Below are positions 6,249 to 6,486 of a stretch of DNA of 6,486 nt, in pieces. The stretch is from the NCBI GenBank assembly GCA_031255115.1, contig JAIRTD010000061.1:1-6486 (forward strand), read 5' to 3'. Position 1 is the first letter of the stretch. The number at the start of each line of letters is the position of its first letter. A program made the position numbers and the translations under genes. The DNA comes from Spirochaetaceae bacterium (GTDB lineage: Bacteria; Spirochaetota; Spirochaetia; Treponematales; Breznakiellaceae). A model generated the notes under the pieces. That model saw nothing but the letters and a program-made list of their open reading frames with translations, did not search any database and was not told the DNA's origin.

Positions 6249-6269
6249 CCCGCGAACCGGTGAGCGGGT
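6249..6269. repeat. 21-bp inverted-repeat element, copy 1
   Basis: CCCGC at 6249-6253 and GCGGG at 6264-6268 are inverted arms around GAACCGGTGA, followed by T. The element matches the copy at 6294-6314 at 20 of 21 bases. Flanking TTTATC (6244-6249) and GATAAA (6276-6281) form a second, outer inverted repeat around this copy. AAGCGGC also recurs ahead of each copy (6221-6227 and 6281-6287). Confidence 0.7.
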
Positions 6270-6293
6270 CCCGGCGATAAAAGCGGCAACTCC

Positions 6294-6314
6294 CCCGCGA
6301 ACTGGTGAGCGGGT
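6294..6314. repeat. 21-bp inverted-repeat element, copy 2
   Basis: This is the second copy, 45 bp downstream start to start, differing from the first only at 6303 (T for C). The arms CCCGC (6294-6298) and GCGGG (6309-6313) are intact, while the inner ACCGGT palindrome of copy 1 becomes ACTGGT. Conservation of the arms in both copies suggests a structural or protein-binding role, or a repeat family. Confidence 0.7.
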
Positions 6315-6359
6315 TCTTTAGGCCAAATAAAGCTCCCGGTATGCCAATGCGTCTCGAAG

Positions 6360-6374
6360 GGCCGCCTGCGGCGC
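6360..6374. repeat. GC-rich 15-bp repeat, copy 2
   Basis: This direct partner of 6200-6214 has one mismatch. It includes GCCGC-CT-GCGGC, a near-palindrome, and overlaps the hairpin at 6370-6390. Confidence 0.45.
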
Positions 6375-6390
6375 AGCCAAAGTCTGCGCC
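6370..6390. other. Perfect 7-bp inverted repeat / hairpin
   Basis: GGCGCAG (6370-6376) and CTGCGCC (6384-6390) are perfect inverted arms around a 7-nt loop. No T run follows on the plus strand (TACCCCCCC), and none on the minus strand, so it is not an obvious intrinsic terminator. It lies 25 bp upstream of the -35 candidate of the gene starting at 6451 and could be an operator or part of a repeat. Confidence 0.45.
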
Positions 6391-6414
6391 TACCCCCCCA
6401 TTAAGAAAGCCCGC

Positions 6415-6443
6415 TTGCCGGTTCTGCCCCCCCGTGGTACACT
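6415..6443 (+). promoter_or_regulatory. Candidate extended -10 promoter with C7 tract in spacer
   Basis: TTGCCG (6415-6420) stands 17 bp before TACACT (6438-6443), and TGG directly precedes the -10, giving an extended TGnTACACT element. The 17-bp spacer contains seven consecutive C (6427-6433). The expected start of transcription is about 6450-6451, on or next to the ATG at 6451, so the mRNA would be leaderless. The hexamers are imperfect (TTG core for the -35, 4/6 for the -10), but spacing and position are good. Confidence 0.4.
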
Positions 6444-6450
6444 GACGCCA

Positions 6451-6486
6451 ATGCCAAATGTAAGCCCTGCTTTTAATAACAATAAT
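6451..6486 (+). CDS. Start of a divergent gene, 3' truncated by window end
   Basis: ATG at 6451 opens a frame of 12 codons reading MPNVSPAFNNNN to the window edge. The last four codons are AAT/AAC asparagine codons (AATAACAATAAT), possibly the beginning of a longer Asn tract. There is no Shine-Dalgarno upstream (CACTGACGCC), but a promoter candidate ends 8 nt before the ATG, which fits a leaderless transcript. Product unknown. The frame stays open upstream to at least 6400, so a different start (for example TTG 6415) is possible. Confidence 0.4.
   Translation, partial: MPNVSPAFNNNN

Larger units (their letters stand above)
5988..6450. other. Divergent intergenic region, no convincing gene
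   Basis: This 463-nt stretch lies between the minus-strand rpsF and the plus-strand start at 6451. Open frames across it are compositionally GC-rich, lack Shine-Dalgarno sites and show no recognisable protein. The rpsF-proximal part (5988-6060) holds hairpins, 6061-6180 is more AT-rich and is the likelier site of the operon promoter, and 6181-6450 is full of short GC-rich repeats, inverted repeats and C runs. No tRNA, CRISPR or transposase is visible. Confidence 0.7.

Noticed and set aside
6333..6352. Sigma-54-like GG-N10-GC pattern on the minus strand (TTGGCATACCGGGAGCTTT)
   Set aside because: The -24 part fits partly, but the -12 part lacks TTGC, and a ribosomal-protein operon is not an expected sigma-54 target.

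Overview
The window carries a compact, bacterial information-processing operon on the minus strand. Read in transcription order it is rpsF (bS6), ssb, rpsR (bS18), a YybS-like DUF2232 membrane protein, rplI (bL9), dnaB (replicative helicase) and a small ComFB-family gene. The sequence looks mid-50s % GC by eye. The gene order resembles the rpsF-ssb-rpsR and yybS-(gdpP)-rplI-dnaB blocks of many bacteria. Treponemes also keep rpsF-ssb-rpsR-rplI-dnaB together, so a higher-GC Treponema-like spirochaete is my best guess. That assignment is from memory of gene order and general protein character, not from any search.

Layout. Positions 1-1390 (+) hold the 3' part of a beta-propeller-like gene interrupted by an in-frame TAG at 536-538. 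It runs convergently into the operon, and the stop codons of the two last genes overlap in one TTAA. Positions 1387-5987 (-) hold the seven-gene operon, with spacers of 9-36 nt and several stop codons fused to the next Shine-Dalgarno. Positions 5988-6450 are a 463-nt divergent intergenic region with no convincing gene. It has small hairpins close to rpsF, a duplicated 21-bp inverted-repeat element, other GC-rich repeats and two C7 tracts. At 6451 (+) a new gene appears to start, with only 12 codons visible.

How the genes work together. bS6 and bS18 are neighbours in the 30S platform, and their genes bracket SSB. DnaB and SSB act at the replication fork. bL9 sits at the base of the L1 stalk of the 50S subunit. 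The YybS-like protein and the ComFB protein are the poorly understood members.

Most interesting points. (1) The amber codon lies in a perfect 15-nt hairpin, and four operon genes end in TAG, so TAG is a real stop here and the propeller gene is probably broken. (2) The gene at 6451 has a candidate extended -10 promoter whose 17-bp spacer contains a C7 run and which would give a leaderless mRNA, a possible phase-variable switch. (3) The rpsF leader has a GUAA-capped hairpin that resembles the rpsF Shine-Dalgarno region itself. (4) bL9 carries a roughly 98-residue Ala/Pro/Glu repeat tail. (5) A ComFB protein is the last gene of the operon. I see no clear evidence of a wholly new system.
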